Positions 18,406 to 29,411 of a stretch of 64,000 bases of DNA are shown piece by piece. This DNA comes from Dechloromonas sp. (GTDB lineage Bacteria; Pseudomonadota; Gammaproteobacteria; Burkholderiales; Rhodocyclaceae). Positions within the stretch are counted from its first letter, which is position 1, and every line of letters starts with the position of its first letter. The position numbers and the translations under genes are program-made. Location of the stretch: assembly GCA_028687035.1 (NCBI GenBank), contig JAQUAX010000011.1, forward strand, positions 62,001 through 126,000, given 5' to 3'. A model generated the notes under the pieces. It worked only from the letters and a program-made list of their open reading frames with translations. It was not told the DNA's origin and searched no databases.

Positions 18406-19512
18406 ATGAAATCACCGACCTCTTTCGCCCTTGCCCTGTGCGCCACCCTGGCTGCCGGCGGTTGTGCCTTCGCGCCCGGCCAGCATCTGGACCGCAGCCA
18501 GCTGCTCGATTCCGGCAATGCCGAAAGCAGCATGGTGGAACTGGTGCCGATCACGCCCAAGCTGCTCGCCATCCAGGCCGCGGCGGCGACGCCGGCGGCG
18601 GTGCCGCAGGCGCTGCTCGACTACAAGCCGGGCCCCTACCGGGTCGGCGCCGGCGACGTGCTGCAGGTGGTGGTCTGGGAACACCCGGAACTGAGCACCC
18701 CGGCCGGCCAGCAGCAGCAGACCGAGGCCAACGGCCGCCTGGTGCAGCCGGACGGCACGCTGTATTTCCCCTACGTCGGCAGCCTGCAGGCCGCCGGCAA
18801 GACGCTGCCCGAACTGCGCGAAATCCTGGCCCGCCGGCTGAAGGACTGGATCGAGATGCCGCAGGTCGACGTCGGCGTCGTCCGCGTCAATAGCGCCAAG
18901 GTGACCTTCTCCGGCGCCTTCGACAAGGGCAACGAACAGTACATCTCGCAGGTGCCGCTGACGCTGCTGGCGGCGCTCGGCAACGCCGGCATCAAGACCG
19001 CGGAAGCCGACCTGACCGGCCTGACGCTGAAGCGCGACGGCCAGGACTACGTGCTGGATATCGACGCGCTGAACCGCGGCGCCAACAGCCTGGGCTCGGT
19101 CTACCTGAAGCCGGGCGACCACCTGCACCTGCCCTACAACGACCGCCGCAAGGCCTACGTGATGGGCGAAGTGCTGCGCCCAATGTCGATCCCGTTCAAG
19201 ACCCGTGCGCTGACACTGACCGACGCGCTCGGCCAGGCCGGCGGCATGCGCCAGGAAACCTCGGACGGCAACGCGGTCTACGTGATCCGCGGCCTCGAAA
19301 CGGTCGAACAGAAACCGGTACGTGTTTACCAGCTGGAAGCCCGCTCGGCGACGGCGATGGCGCTGGCCAGCAAGTTCGAGGTGCAGCCGCAGGACGTGGT
19401 CTTCGTCGGCCCGGCCGGCATCACCCGCTGGAACCGCTTCATCACGCAACTGCTGCCGACCGGTCAGTTCTTCTACTTTGGCGCCAACTCCAAGAACCAG
19501 TTGAGCAACTGA
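18406..19512 (+). CDS. wza: Wza/GfcE-type outer-membrane polysaccharide export lipoprotein
   Basis: A protein of 368 residues. A lipoprotein signal ends at Cys20 (LAAGGCAF). The Poly_export (PES) domain YKPGPYRVGAGDVLQVVVWEHPEL begins near residue 70, followed by SLBB repeats (VTFSGAFDKGNE; AYVMGEVLRP). A C-terminal segment (RWNRFITQLLPTG) may be the outer-membrane helix. It forms the outer-membrane channel that joins with Wzc. gfcB starts 5 bases after its stop. Confidence 0.94.
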   Translation: MKSPTSFALALCATLAAGGCAFAPGQHLDRSQLLDSGNAESSMVELVPITPKLLAIQAAAATPAAVPQALLDYKPGPYRVGAGDVLQVVVWEHPELSTPAGQQQQTEANGRLVQPDGTLYFPYVGSLQAAGKTLPELREILARRLKDWIEMPQVDVGVVRVNSAKVTFSGAFDKGNEQYISQVPLTLLAALGNAGIKTAEADLTGLTLKRDGQDYVLDIDALNRGANSLGSVYLKPGDHLHLPYNDRRKAYVMGEVLRPMSIPFKTRALTLTDALGQAGGMRQETSDGNAVYVIRGLETVEQKPVRVYQLEARSATAMALASKFEVQPQDVVFVGPAGITRWNRFITQLLPTGQFFYFGANSKNQLSN

Positions 19513-19517
19513 TCCCG

Positions 19518-20180
19518 ATGCGGCGTTTTTCTGTCATCGCCCTGTTCGCGGCCGGGCTGACCGCCGCCGGCTGCACGCCGGTGATGCAGGCCAGCCTGGA
19601 TACCGCGGGCGCCGCGCTGCGCAAGCCGGCGCCGCTCGAATTCACCCGCGCCCAGGCCGACCGGCTGCCTTATGCGCTGCTGCGCATGGACAGCACGCGC
19701 TACGGTTCGGCGGTGATGATCCTGGGCCGGGCGGTCGATGGCGAACTGTTCTGGGCCGCCTCGACCGGCCAGGTGCTGGTTGAGCGGGACGGGCTGGTCC
19801 GCCGCCTGACCGGTTTCCCGGTGACGCTGGAAGGCACCCGCTTCGTCGGCGCCGATCCGTTCGCGGCCGGCCTGCACCGCCTGACCGGCCGCACCACTGC
19901 GCGCCGCATCGTCGACTGGATGCCGGGCTACCGCTACGGCATCGAGCTGGATAGCGAATTCGCGGTCGACGGCACGGAACGCATCGAAATCCTCGGCGAC
20001 AGCTTCGAGACGCTGCACGTCGTCGAAAGGCTGCGCGCCCGCAACCTGGATTTCGCAGCGACCAACCATTACTGGGTCGACCCGGCCCGCGGCACCATTT
20101 TGAAAAGCGAACAGCAGTTGACCCCGGACCTGCGCGTAACCCTGACCGCCCTGCGCCCCTGGCGCCCCGAGGGCGCCTGA
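19518..20180 (+). CDS. gfcB: GfcB/YjbF-family capsule lipoprotein
   Basis: A protein of 220 residues with lipobox LTAAGCTP (Cys19). The body contains the family signatures LPYALLRM and GQVLVERDGLVRRLTGFP, consistent with GfcB/YjbF of group-4 capsule operons. The family is needed for capsule export, but its molecular role is not established. Its stop shares an A with the gfcC start (TGATG), so translation is coupled. Confidence 0.88.
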   Translation: MRRFSVIALFAAGLTAAGCTPVMQASLDTAGAALRKPAPLEFTRAQADRLPYALLRMDSTRYGSAVMILGRAVDGELFWAASTGQVLVERDGLVRRLTGFPVTLEGTRFVGADPFAAGLHRLTGRTTARRIVDWMPGYRYGIELDSEFAVDGTERIEILGDSFETLHVVERLRARNLDFAATNHYWVDPARGTILKSEQQLTPDLRVTLTALRPWRPEGA

Positions 20181-20965
20181 TGCGCGTGACCCGCTTGCGC
20201 CTCGCTGCCGGCGCGCTGTTCGGCGCCCTCCTCGCTGCAACGGCCACGGCCGGCGAAATCCGCGTCGAAGGCCGCGTGCTGAAGCCGGGCGCGCAGCCGC
20301 TGGCGAAGGACATGCGCCTGCTGAAGGCGGTGCAGGCCGCGGGCGTACGCAGCGACGCCTACCTGGCCGGCGCCGCGTGGCTGTCGACGAAAGCCCAAAG
20401 CGAGCAGCGCGACCTGAAGCTGGGCCTGCTGCACGACCTGACCCAGCTGCTCGGCAGCGCCCGCATCGAGGGCCGCCCGGCACGCGAAGCGCTGGCCCGC
20501 GACCTGCGCGAACGCATCGAGCGCCTGCCGGTGACCGGCCGCGTGCCGGTGTCGCTCGACCCGATCCGCCTGGAACTCGAAGCCAGGCACAACCGCCGGC
20601 TGCAGGCGGGCGACGTCATTTCCTACCCGGAACGGCCGTCGACCGTGCGCGTGGTCGGCGCCGTCGTCGCCGAATGCACGCTGCCCTTCGCCGGCCTGCA
20701 GGGCGCCGCCGCGTATGCGGCCGCCTGCCCGCGCCACGCCGCGGCCGACCCGGACTGGCTGTACGCGATCCAGCCGGACGGCGAGATCCGCCGTTTCGGC
20801 GTTGCGCCGTGGAATGCCGAGCCGGCGCCGACGCTGGCGCCGGGGGCGACGGTGCTGGTTCCGGTCGAACCCGATGCCGAATCCGGCCTCGACTTCGCGC
20901 AGCTGAACGGCGACCTCGCCCGCTTCCTCGCGACGCAGCCGCTGCCCGCGGAGGCCCGGCCATGA
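20180..20965 (+). CDS. gfcC: GfcC/YjbG-family periplasmic capsule protein
   Basis: A protein of 261 residues with a signal peptide ending near residue 24 (TATA-GEI). The soluble body has the SLBB-like pattern found in GfcC, including LLHDLTQLLGSA and RLQAGDVISYPERPSTVRVVG. GfcC is a periplasmic factor of group-4 capsule assembly. It is very GC-rich and Ala/Arg-rich. It starts at the TGATG junction with gfcB and ends in an ATGA overlap with gfcD. Confidence 0.86.
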   Translation: MRVTRLRLAAGALFGALLAATATAGEIRVEGRVLKPGAQPLAKDMRLLKAVQAAGVRSDAYLAGAAWLSTKAQSEQRDLKLGLLHDLTQLLGSARIEGRPAREALARDLRERIERLPVTGRVPVSLDPIRLELEARHNRRLQAGDVISYPERPSTVRVVGAVVAECTLPFAGLQGAAAYAAACPRHAAADPDWLYAIQPDGEIRRFGVAPWNAEPAPTLAPGATVLVPVEPDAESGLDFAQLNGDLARFLATQPLPAEARP

Positions 20966-23061
20966 AGCTGAAGCGCCGCCTGATCGCGCTCGCCGTATGC
21001 GCCGCCTGCAACGAACTGGCCGCCCAGCCGGTGCCGCTGCAGGGCGACTTCGGCGGCGTCGGCCTGATGCAGACGCCGACCGCCCGGATGATGGGCGAAG
21101 GCAACGTCAGCTTCGGCTTTTCCAAGGTCGAGCCCTACGGCCGCCTGTACTTGGCCCTGCAGCCCTTCGAGTGGTTCGAGGGCGTGTTCCGCTACACCGA
21201 CGTCGATACCGTGGCTTACGCGGCCGACGTGACCGGCAAGCAGAGCACCAAGGACAAGGGCTTCGACTTCAAGGTCCGCGTCTGGGAGGAGAGCCGCTGG
21301 CTGCCGCAGGTCGCCGTCGGCCTGCGCGACATCGGCGGCACCTCGCTGTTCTCGGGCGAATACGTGGTCGCCAGCAAGCGCTGGAACGATCTCGACTTCA
21401 GCCTGGGCATGGGCTGGGGCTACCTCGCCAAGCGCGGCGACATCGAGAACCCGCTGGGCTGGCTCCACGACGGTTTCAACACCCGCCCGAACGGCGGCGG
21501 CGGCCAGGGCGGCACGGTCGCGCTGAGTTCCTTTTTCCGCGGGCCGGCGGCGCTGTTCGGCGGCGTGCAGTGGCAGACGCCGTGGGAACCGCTGCAGCTG
21601 AAGCTGGAATACGAAGGCAACAATTACCGCAACGACTATGGCGGCCCGACGGTCAAGCAGGATTCGGCGCTGAACTACGGGGCGAGCTACCGCCTGAACG
21701 ACGCGCTGACCTTCCACGCCGGCTGGGAACGCGGCAACACGATGATGATCGGCCTCTCGCTGCAGGGCGATTTCAGCCCGCGCAGCGTATCGCCGCGCAA
21801 GGTGTCCGACCCGCCGGCCGAGCCGGTGCGGGCCACCGACGCGCGGCCGGAAGGCCCGGCCAACTGGCCGGACATCGCGCAGCGCCTGGAAAAGAGTGCC
21901 GGTTTCCGCGTCGACCGCATCAAGCAGCGCGAACGCGAACTGGTCGTCGAGGGCGAGCAGCGCCGCTACCGCCCCGGCCCGACCGGCCTCGGCCGCGCCG
22001 CGCGCGTGCTGGACAAGGCGGCCGGACCGGATGTCGACTGGCTGACCGTCGCCGAAAAGCGCGACGGCATGCCGCTGGTCGAAACCTCGGTGAATCGCGA
22101 AAGCTTCCGCGACGCGGTGCGCGACGAGGCGCCGCTGTCGGCCGTCCAGCGCACTATCGAGCACGCCGAGCCGCTGCCGCGCCAGGAAACGACGCTGTAC
22201 GAGGCGCCGCCGGCCGATCCGCTGACCTGGGGCACCAGCCTCGGTTACCGGCAGAACCTGGGCGGCCCGGACGGCTTCATCCTGTACCAGTTCAACGCCA
22301 ACCTGGAAGCCGAGTACCGGCTGGCGCCGGGGACCTGGATCGACGGCCGGCTGAGCGCCAACCTGCTGAACAACTACGACAAGTTCGTCTATACGGCGCC
22401 GAGCAACCTGCCGCGCGTGCGTACCCTGGTCCGCGAGTACCTGGTCAGTTCGGACATCACGATGCCGGTGCTGCAGGCGACGCACGCCCGCCGGCTGGAG
22501 CCCGAGGTCTACGGCATGGTCTATGCCGGCTACCTGGAAACGATGTTCGCCGGCGTCGGCGGCGAAATGCTGTACCGGCCGCTGAACAGCCCGCTGGCCG
22601 TCGGCTTCAACGCCAACTGGGTCAAGCAGCGCGGCTTCAACCAGGATTTCGCGCTGCGCGACTACGACGTGTTCACCGGCCACGTCAGCGCCTATTACCG
22701 CGACCTGCTCCCGGGCACGCTGCTGACGCTGAGCGCCGGCCGCTACCTGGCCGGCGACTGGGGCGGCACCGTCGACATCGCGCGCGAATTCTCGAACGGC
22801 GTTCGCATGGGCGTCTGGGCGACGCAGACCAACGTGTCGCGCGAGCAGTTCGGCGAAGGCAGCTTCGACAAGGGCTTCTACCTGTCGGTGCCGTTCGACG
22901 TGATGGGCACGCGCTCGACGCGCGACCGCGCCAACCTGGTGATCCAGCCGCTGATCCGCGACGGCGGCGCCCGCCTGCAGCGCGAACGCTCGCTGTACGA
23001 CATGACCGAAGAGCGGGATTCCCGCTTCCTGCACCAGAACTTCCCGCAGATCCGGGACTGA
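20962..23061 (+). CDS. gfcD: GfcD/YjbH-family outer-membrane beta-barrel protein
   Basis: About 699 residues, normal for YjbH. A signal peptide ends after NELAAQ. The N-terminal barrel begins with the conserved DFGGVGLMQTPTARM, followed by alternating aromatic beta strands and a second barrel half from GTSLGYRQNLGGPDG onward. The Arg/Pro-rich linker (about residues 270-330) joins the halves. The reading frame stays open far upstream, but ATG 20962 forms an ATGA overlap with gfcC and precedes the signal peptide. YjbH is a double-barrel porin proposed to export polysaccharide. It is the last gene of the assembly operon. Confidence 0.92.
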   Translation: MKLKRRLIALAVCAACNELAAQPVPLQGDFGGVGLMQTPTARMMGEGNVSFGFSKVEPYGRLYLALQPFEWFEGVFRYTDVDTVAYAADVTGKQSTKDKGFDFKVRVWEESRWLPQVAVGLRDIGGTSLFSGEYVVASKRWNDLDFSLGMGWGYLAKRGDIENPLGWLHDGFNTRPNGGGGQGGTVALSSFFRGPAALFGGVQWQTPWEPLQLKLEYEGNNYRNDYGGPTVKQDSALNYGASYRLNDALTFHAGWERGNTMMIGLSLQGDFSPRSVSPRKVSDPPAEPVRATDARPEGPANWPDIAQRLEKSAGFRVDRIKQRERELVVEGEQRRYRPGPTGLGRAARVLDKAAGPDVDWLTVAEKRDGMPLVETSVNRESFRDAVRDEAPLSAVQRTIEHAEPLPRQETTLYEAPPADPLTWGTSLGYRQNLGGPDGFILYQFNANLEAEYRLAPGTWIDGRLSANLLNNYDKFVYTAPSNLPRVRTLVREYLVSSDITMPVLQATHARRLEPEVYGMVYAGYLETMFAGVGGEMLYRPLNSPLAVGFNANWVKQRGFNQDFALRDYDVFTGHVSAYYRDLLPGTLLTLSAGRYLAGDWGGTVDIAREFSNGVRMGVWATQTNVSREQFGEGSFDKGFYLSVPFDVMGTRSTRDRANLVIQPLIRDGGARLQRERSLYDMTEERDSRFLHQNFPQIRD

Positions 23062-23078
23062 GGGGCGGCTATCGCCGG

Positions 23079-23109
23079 TGCGGAGGATCGATCGCTTCGA
23101 TCCTCCGCA
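23079..23109 (+). terminator. Long stem-loop after gfcD
   Basis: A perfect 13-bp inverted repeat (arms 23079-23091 and 23097-23109, loop TCGCT) lies 17 bases after the gfcD stop. There is no T-run, so it probably marks the 3' end of the polysaccharide operon by RNA stabilisation or Rho-dependent termination. Confidence 0.5.
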
Positions 23110-23171
23110 GCAGACAAAATAAGCCATCGTTTCTTTCAGCTGCCTGACTCCAATTCCGGCACCTGAAAAGT

Positions 23172-23447
23172 TCAGCGCCCCTCGCGGGTATGCCACAGCC
23201 GCAGCACGTAGATGATCGAATCCTGAAGTTCGTAGCGAACCTCATACTCCCCGACCAGAATTCGCCGTACCTCGCGCGGCTCGAACTGGAAGAGTTGCTC
23301 GCCGATGCGGGGGTTAGTCAGCAGAATGCTCGGGGCCCTGGTCAGCGCCTGAACCGCCCGCGCGGCGGCAGACTTGTTCACCGGAGCCAGGAATTCATAC
23401 AAGCGCGCCAGATCGGCAAGCGCCTTGCTGGTCCACTTCAGTTCCAT
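23172..23447 (-). CDS. RelE/ParE-family toxin
   Basis: About 91 residues. MELKWTSKALADLARLYEFL and the closing VLRLWHTREG are typical of ParE-type toxins (the R-x-WHTRE C-terminus). The family inhibits gyrase (ParE) or cleaves mRNA (RelE). This sequence is closer to ParE, but activity is not proven. ATG 23447 gives an ATGA overlap with the antitoxin stop and is preferred to the longer frame starting at 23495. Confidence 0.88.
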   Translation of the reverse strand: MELKWTSKALADLARLYEFLAPVNKSAAARAVQALTRAPSILLTNPRIGEQLFQFEPREVRRILVGEYEVRYELQDSIIYVLRLWHTREGR

Positions 23448-23713
23448 CAACGCGGCACCGGCAGCGGCTGGTCGGTGCCAAGGCTCTCCGCCCACACTTG
23501 CACGGCCTGGTGATCGATGACGCGGCCAGCGTCTACGTCGGCCAGCGCTTCCTGGGTCAGTCTGTCGCGCTCCTCTTCCTGGGCGATCCAGGCGGAAAGT
23601 GCCTGCTTCATGATCCAGCCGCGCGAGCGCTCAAGTCGTGAAGCCATCTGATCTACCTTGTCGGCCAGCAGAAGCGGCACGTGTGCGGTCAGCACCTTGG
23701 TTGCTGCAGTCAT
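23447..23713 (-). CDS. CopG/RHH-family antitoxin
   Basis: An 88-residue protein. The N-terminal half (VLTAHVPLLLADKVDQMASRLERSRGW) fits a ribbon-helix-helix DNA-binding domain. The charged C-terminal half would bind the toxin. A strong AGGAGGTG precedes the ATG by 4 bases. It is the first gene of the pair and ends in an ATGA overlap with the toxin, the usual antitoxin-first layout. It probably represses its own promoter at the adjacent inverted repeat. Confidence 0.87.
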   Translation of the reverse strand: MTAATKVLTAHVPLLLADKVDQMASRLERSRGWIMKQALSAWIAQEEERDRLTQEALADVDAGRVIDHQAVQVWAESLGTDQPLPVPR

Positions 23714-23739
23714 ATTGCACCTCCTATCGGAACTTGATC

Positions 23740-23787
23740 TTGCCTATACCGGCAATAAATCATAGTGATTGGTTCTGAATCAGCCAA
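23740..23787 (-). promoter_or_regulatory. Toxin-antitoxin promoter with candidate operator
   Basis: On the minus strand, -35 TTGGCT (23787-23782) and -10 TATGAT (23764-23759) are separated by 17 bases. Just downstream lies the inverted repeat TTGCC-N6-GGCAA (23740-23755), a natural site for the RHH antitoxin. The arrangement fits autoregulation. The antitoxin start is 27 bases further on. Confidence 0.6.
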
Positions 23788-23895
23788 GCAGAATAGGTGC
23801 TGCCCGGCAAGCAAGACGCCCATCCGCGAGATGTCGGCCCGGCTCCGCCCGCGGAGCTGACCGCCCCCGGAGATCAGCGGGCGAAGCCCGCCGTT

Positions 23896-25855
<1,960 letters not shown>

Positions 25856-25868
25856 TTCCGCGTCATGA

Positions 25869-25941
25869 CGCCGGTGACTTTGTCGACTTCGCCTTGCCGT
25901 GCTGATCGCACTGTCTGCGGCTCGTCTTCGCGTCACCGGCG
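25869..25941 (+). other. Stem-forming inverted repeat in the nifH-nifD gap
   Basis: A perfect 10-bp inverted repeat (CGCCGGTGAC at 25869-25878, GTCACCGGCG at 25932-25941) encloses 53 bases in the 164-base nifH-nifD gap, the longest gap in the operon. It could protect the 3' end of nifH mRNA, which in other diazotrophs is more abundant than nifDK mRNA. Confidence 0.55.
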
Positions 25942-26019
25942 CCCTGCCGCGAAATCGCAATGAATCAACGTTCAACCAGCACGCCGGCCACGGATTGGTG
26001 GCGGCGTCAGGAGGAAAAC

Positions 26020-27492
26020 ATGACGACTCTGTCTCGCGAAGAAACCGAAGCCCTCATCGCCGAGGTGCTCGAGGTTTATCCGGAAAAAGCCCAGAAGGAC
26101 CGCAAGAAGCACCTCGCGGTCAACGACCCGTCGGTCGAACAATCCAAGAAGTGCATCACCTCCAACCGCAAGTCGCTGCCCGGCGTGATGACCATCCGCG
26201 GCTGCGCCTACGCCGGTTCCAAGGGCGTGGTCTGGGGTCCGATCAAGGACATGATCCACATCTCGCACGGTCCCGTCGGCTGCGGCCAGTACTCGCGCGC
26301 CGGCCGCCGCAACTACTACGTCGGCACGACCGGCATCAACAGCTTCGGCACGATGAACTTCACGTCCGATTTTCAGGAAAAGGACATCGTGTTCGGCGGC
26401 GACAAGAAGCTGGCCAAGCTGATCGAGGAAGTCGAACAGCTGTTCCCGCTGCACAACGGCATCTCGGTGCAGTCCGAGTGCCCGATCGGCCTGATCGGCG
26501 ACGACATCGAGTCGGTTTCCAAGAAGGCCACCACCGTCATCAACAAGCCGGTCATCCCGGTCCGCTGCGAAGGTTTCCGCGGCGTGTCGCAGTCGCTCGG
26601 CCACCACATCGCCAACGACGCGATCCGCGACTGGGTGCTCGACAAGCGCGACGGCCAGCCGTATGAATCGACGCCTTACGACGTCGCGATCATCGGCGAC
26701 TACAACATCGGCGGCGACGCGTGGGCGACCCGCATCCTGCTCGAGGAAATGGGCCTGCGCGTCGTCGCCCAGTGGTCCGGCGACGGCACGCTGGCCGAGA
26801 TGATGAACACGCCGAAGGTCAAGCTGAACCTGCTGCACTGCTACCGCTCGATGAACTACATCAGCCGGCACATGGAAGAGAAGTACGGCATTCCGTACAT
26901 GGAATACAACTTCTTCGGGCCGACCAAGATCATCGAGTCGCTGCGCAAGATCGCCGCCTTCTTCGACGACTCCGTCAAGGAGAAGACCGAGGCCGTGATC
27001 GCCCGCTACCAGCCGATGATGGACGCCATCATCGCCAAGTACAAGCCACGCCTCGAAGGGAAGAAGGTCATGCTCTACGTCGGCGGCCTGCGTCCGCGCC
27101 ACGTGATCGGCGCCTACGAGGACCTCGGCATGGAAGTCATCGGCACCGGCTACGAGTTCGCGCACAACGACGACTACGACCGGACGATCAAGGAAATGGG
27201 CGACGCGACGCTGCTCTACGACGACGTCACCGGCTTCGAGCTGGAGGAGTTCGTCAAGAAGCTGAAGCCGGACATGGTCGGCTCCGGCATCAAGGAAAAG
27301 TACATCTTCCAGAAAATGGGCATTCCGCTGCGCCAGATGCACTCGTGGGACTACTCCGGCCCCTACCACGGCTACGACGGCTTCGCGATCTTCGCCCGCG
27401 ACATGGACATCGCGCTGTCGAACCCGACCTTCAAGAACCTGACGCCCCCGTGGAAGAAGGTCGAAGCCGAAGAAGTCAAGAAGGCCGCCTGA
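26020..27492 (+). CDS. nifD: Nitrogenase MoFe protein alpha chain
   Basis: A protein of 490 residues. P-cluster ligands lie in [21 protein letters not shown] and [12 protein letters not shown]. The FeMo-cofactor Cys lies in [12 protein letters not shown] and the cofactor His in [17 protein letters not shown]. It forms the alpha2beta2 tetramer with NifK, the site of N2 reduction. ATG 26020 is preceded by AGGAGGAAAAC, one of the strongest ribosome sites in the window. The frame stays open to 25960, but that extension lacks family similarity. The length and motifs are those of Mo-type, not V or Fe-only, nitrogenase. Confidence 0.99.
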   Translation: MTTLSREETEALIAEVLEVYPEKAQKDRKKHLAVNDPSVEQSKKCITSNRKSLPGVMTIRGCAYAGSKGVVWGPIKDMIHISHGPVGCGQYSRAGRRNYYVGTTGINSFGTMNFTSDFQEKDIVFGGDKKLAKLIEEVEQLFPLHNGISVQSECPIGLIGDDIESVSKKATTVINKPVIPVRCEGFRGVSQSLGHHIANDAIRDWVLDKRDGQPYESTPYDVAIIGDYNIGGDAWATRILLEEMGLRVVAQWSGDGTLAEMMNTPKVKLNLLHCYRSMNYISRHMEEKYGIPYMEYNFFGPTKIIESLRKIAAFFDDSVKEKTEAVIARYQPMMDAIIAKYKPRLEGKKVMLYVGGLRPRHVIGAYEDLGMEVIGTGYEFAHNDDYDRTIKEMGDATLLYDDVTGFELEEFVKKLKPDMVGSGIKEKYIFQKMGIPLRQMHSWDYSGPYHGYDGFAIFARDMDIALSNPTFKNLTPPWKKVEAEEVKKAA

Positions 27493-27511
27493 GGCAACTC
27501 TTCAACCTTGT

Positions 27512-27538
27512 GCCGGACCGCGGATGAGCGGCTCCGGC
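27512..27538 (+). other. Stem-loop in the nifD-nifK gap
   Basis: GCCGGA-CCGC pairs with GCGG-(bulged C)-TCCGGC around a 6-base loop, ten pairs in all. It ends just before the nifK AAGGAG site, so it could tune nifK translation or mark an RNA processing point. Confidence 0.5.
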
Positions 27539-27550
27539 AAGGAGATAGCA

Positions 27551-29119
27551 ATGCAAACTGCAGACAACATCAAGCCCTGCTACCCGCTGTTCCGCGACGA
27601 CGACTACAAGGAAAACCTGGCCAAGAAGCGCGACCAGTTCGAGGAAGGCCATGCCGCCGACAAGGTGTACGAGACCTTCATGTGGTCGACGACCCAGGAA
27701 TACCAGGATCTGAACTTCAAGCGCGAAGCGCTGACCGTCGATCCGGCCAAGGCCTGCCAGCCGCTCGGCGCCGTGCTGTGCGCCTCCGGCTTCCACAAGA
27801 CCCTGCCCTACGTGCATGGTTCGCAGGGCTGCGTCGCCTACTTCCGCTCCTACTTCAACCGCCACTTCAAGGAACCGTGCTCCTGCGTTTCCGACTCGAT
27901 GACCGAGGACGCGGCGGTGTTCGGCGGCCAGAAGAACATGTTCGACGGCCTGGCCAACGCCAAGGCGCTGTACAAGCCGGACATCATCGCCGTGTCGACG
28001 ACCTGCATGGCCGAAGTCATCGGTGACGACCTGAACGCCTTCATCAACAACTCGAAGAAGGAAGGTCACATCCCGGACGACTTCCCGGTGCCCTTCGCCC
28101 ACACGCCGTCCTTCGTCGGTTCGCACGTGACCGGCTGGGACAACATGGAAGAAGGCATCCTGCGCTACTTCACGCTGAACGACATGGCCGGCAAGGTCGT
28201 CGGCAGCAACGGCAAGGTCAACGTGGTGCCCGGTTTCGAGACCTATCTCGGCAACTACCGCGTGATCAAGCGCATGCTGGCCGACATGGGCGTCGGCTGC
28301 ACGATGCTGTCCGACCCGTCGGAAGTCTTCGATACGCCGGCCGACGGCGAATTCCGGATGTACTCGGGCGGCACGACGATCGCCGAGGTCAAGGACGCGC
28401 CGAACGCCATCACGACGATCCTGCTGCAGCCCTTCCAGCTGGAAAAGACGAAGAAGTTCGTCGAAGGCACCTGGAACCACGAGGTGCCGAAGCTGAACAT
28501 CCCGATGGGCGTCGAATGGACCGACGAGTTCCTGATGTCGGTCTCGGAAGCCACCGGCAAGCCGATCCCGGCCGCGCTGGAACTGGAACGCGGCCGCTGC
28601 ATGGACCTGATCTCCGACAGCCACGCCTGGCTGCACGGCAAGAAGTTCGCGCTGTACGGCGACCCGGACTTCGTCATGGGCATGGTCAAGATCCTGCTCG
28701 AAGTCGGCGCCGAGCCGACCCACATCCTGTCCCACAACGGCAACAAGCGCTGGGCCAAGGCGATGCAGAAGCTGCTCGATTCCAGCCCGTTCGGCGTCAA
28801 TGGCAAGGTCTATGCCGGCAACGACCTGTGGCACCTGCGCAGCCTGTGCTTCACGGACAAGCCGGATTTCCTGATCGGCAACTCCTACGGCAAGTACATC
28901 CAGCGCGACACGAAGTACAAGGGTGAAGAGTTCGAGGTGCCGCTGATCCGCATCGGCTTCCCGATCTTCGACCGCCACCACATGCACCGCGCCACCACAT
29001 TGGGCTACGAGGGAATGATGTCGGTGGTCACCCAGCTGACCAACGCCGTGCTCGAGCAGCTCGACAAGGAAACGATGGGCATGGGGACGACGGACTTCAA
29101 CTTCGACCTGGTTCGCTAA
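27551..29119 (+). CDS. nifK: Nitrogenase MoFe protein beta chain
   Basis: A protein of 522 residues. P-cluster cysteines lie in KACQPLGAVLCASGF, HGSQGCVAYFRSYF and STTCMAEVIGDDL. The N-terminal region is long (YKENLAKKRDQFEEGH), as in Group I beta subunits of aerobic and facultative proteobacteria. AAGGAGATAG places the start at ATG 27551, not the upstream ATG at 27524. It pairs with NifD; the P-cluster sits at their interface. Confidence 0.99.
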   Translation: MQTADNIKPCYPLFRDDDYKENLAKKRDQFEEGHAADKVYETFMWSTTQEYQDLNFKREALTVDPAKACQPLGAVLCASGFHKTLPYVHGSQGCVAYFRSYFNRHFKEPCSCVSDSMTEDAAVFGGQKNMFDGLANAKALYKPDIIAVSTTCMAEVIGDDLNAFINNSKKEGHIPDDFPVPFAHTPSFVGSHVTGWDNMEEGILRYFTLNDMAGKVVGSNGKVNVVPGFETYLGNYRVIKRMLADMGVGCTMLSDPSEVFDTPADGEFRMYSGGTTIAEVKDAPNAITTILLQPFQLEKTKKFVEGTWNHEVPKLNIPMGVEWTDEFLMSVSEATGKPIPAALELERGRCMDLISDSHAWLHGKKFALYGDPDFVMGMVKILLEVGAEPTHILSHNGNKRWAKAMQKLLDSSPFGVNGKVYAGNDLWHLRSLCFTDKPDFLIGNSYGKYIQRDTKYKGEEFEVPLIRIGFPIFDRHHMHRATTLGYEGMMSVVTQLTNAVLEQLDKETMGMGTTDFNFDLVR

Positions 29120-29128
29120 CCGGAACCG

Positions 29129-29156
29129 CCGGCGGGGTCCCCCCGGGCCCCGCCGG
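29129..29156 (+). other. Strong GC stem-loop in the nifK-nifT gap
   Basis: Arms 29129-29140 and 29145-29156 give a 12-bp stem with one G-U pair and a CCCC loop, 9 bases after the nifK stop. No T-run follows, so it probably stabilises upstream mRNA or attenuates nifT and later genes. Confidence 0.6.
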
Positions 29157-29173
29157 TCCTGCAGGAGAGCCAC

Positions 29174-29401
29174 ATGGCCAACATCATGATCCGTCAGGCC
29201 GACAGCGGCGGGCTGGTCTTCTACCTCCCGAAGCGCGACCTGGAAGCCTCGATCGAGTCCATCGAGTTCGATTCCCCGGAGAAATGGGGCGGCGAACTGA
29301 AGCTGGACAACGGCGGGGCGTATTACATCGACCCGATCGCCAAGCCCGCCCGCCTGCCCATTTCCCTGCGCGCGAAGCGCCTCGGTGCCGCCGAAGACTA
29401 A
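29174..29401 (+). CDS. nifT: NifT/FixU family protein
   Basis: A 75-residue protein starting MANIMIRQADSGGLVFYLPKRDLE and containing LDNGGAYYIDPIA, the recognisable NifT/FixU pattern. It is almost always next to nifK. It is not essential in Azotobacter or Klebsiella, and its function is unclear (a role in cofactor maturation has been suggested). Its TAA is part of the AAGGAG site of the next gene. Confidence 0.95.
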   Translation: MANIMIRQADSGGLVFYLPKRDLEASIESIEFDSPEKWGGELKLDNGGAYYIDPIAKPARLPISLRAKRLGAAED

Positions 29402-29411
29402 GGAGATTCCC

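Noticed and set aside
23877..23891. Hairpin GCGGGC-GAA-GCCCGC after draT as a terminator
   Set aside because: No T-run follows on the minus strand, so intrinsic termination is not supported; it is noted only in the draT entry.
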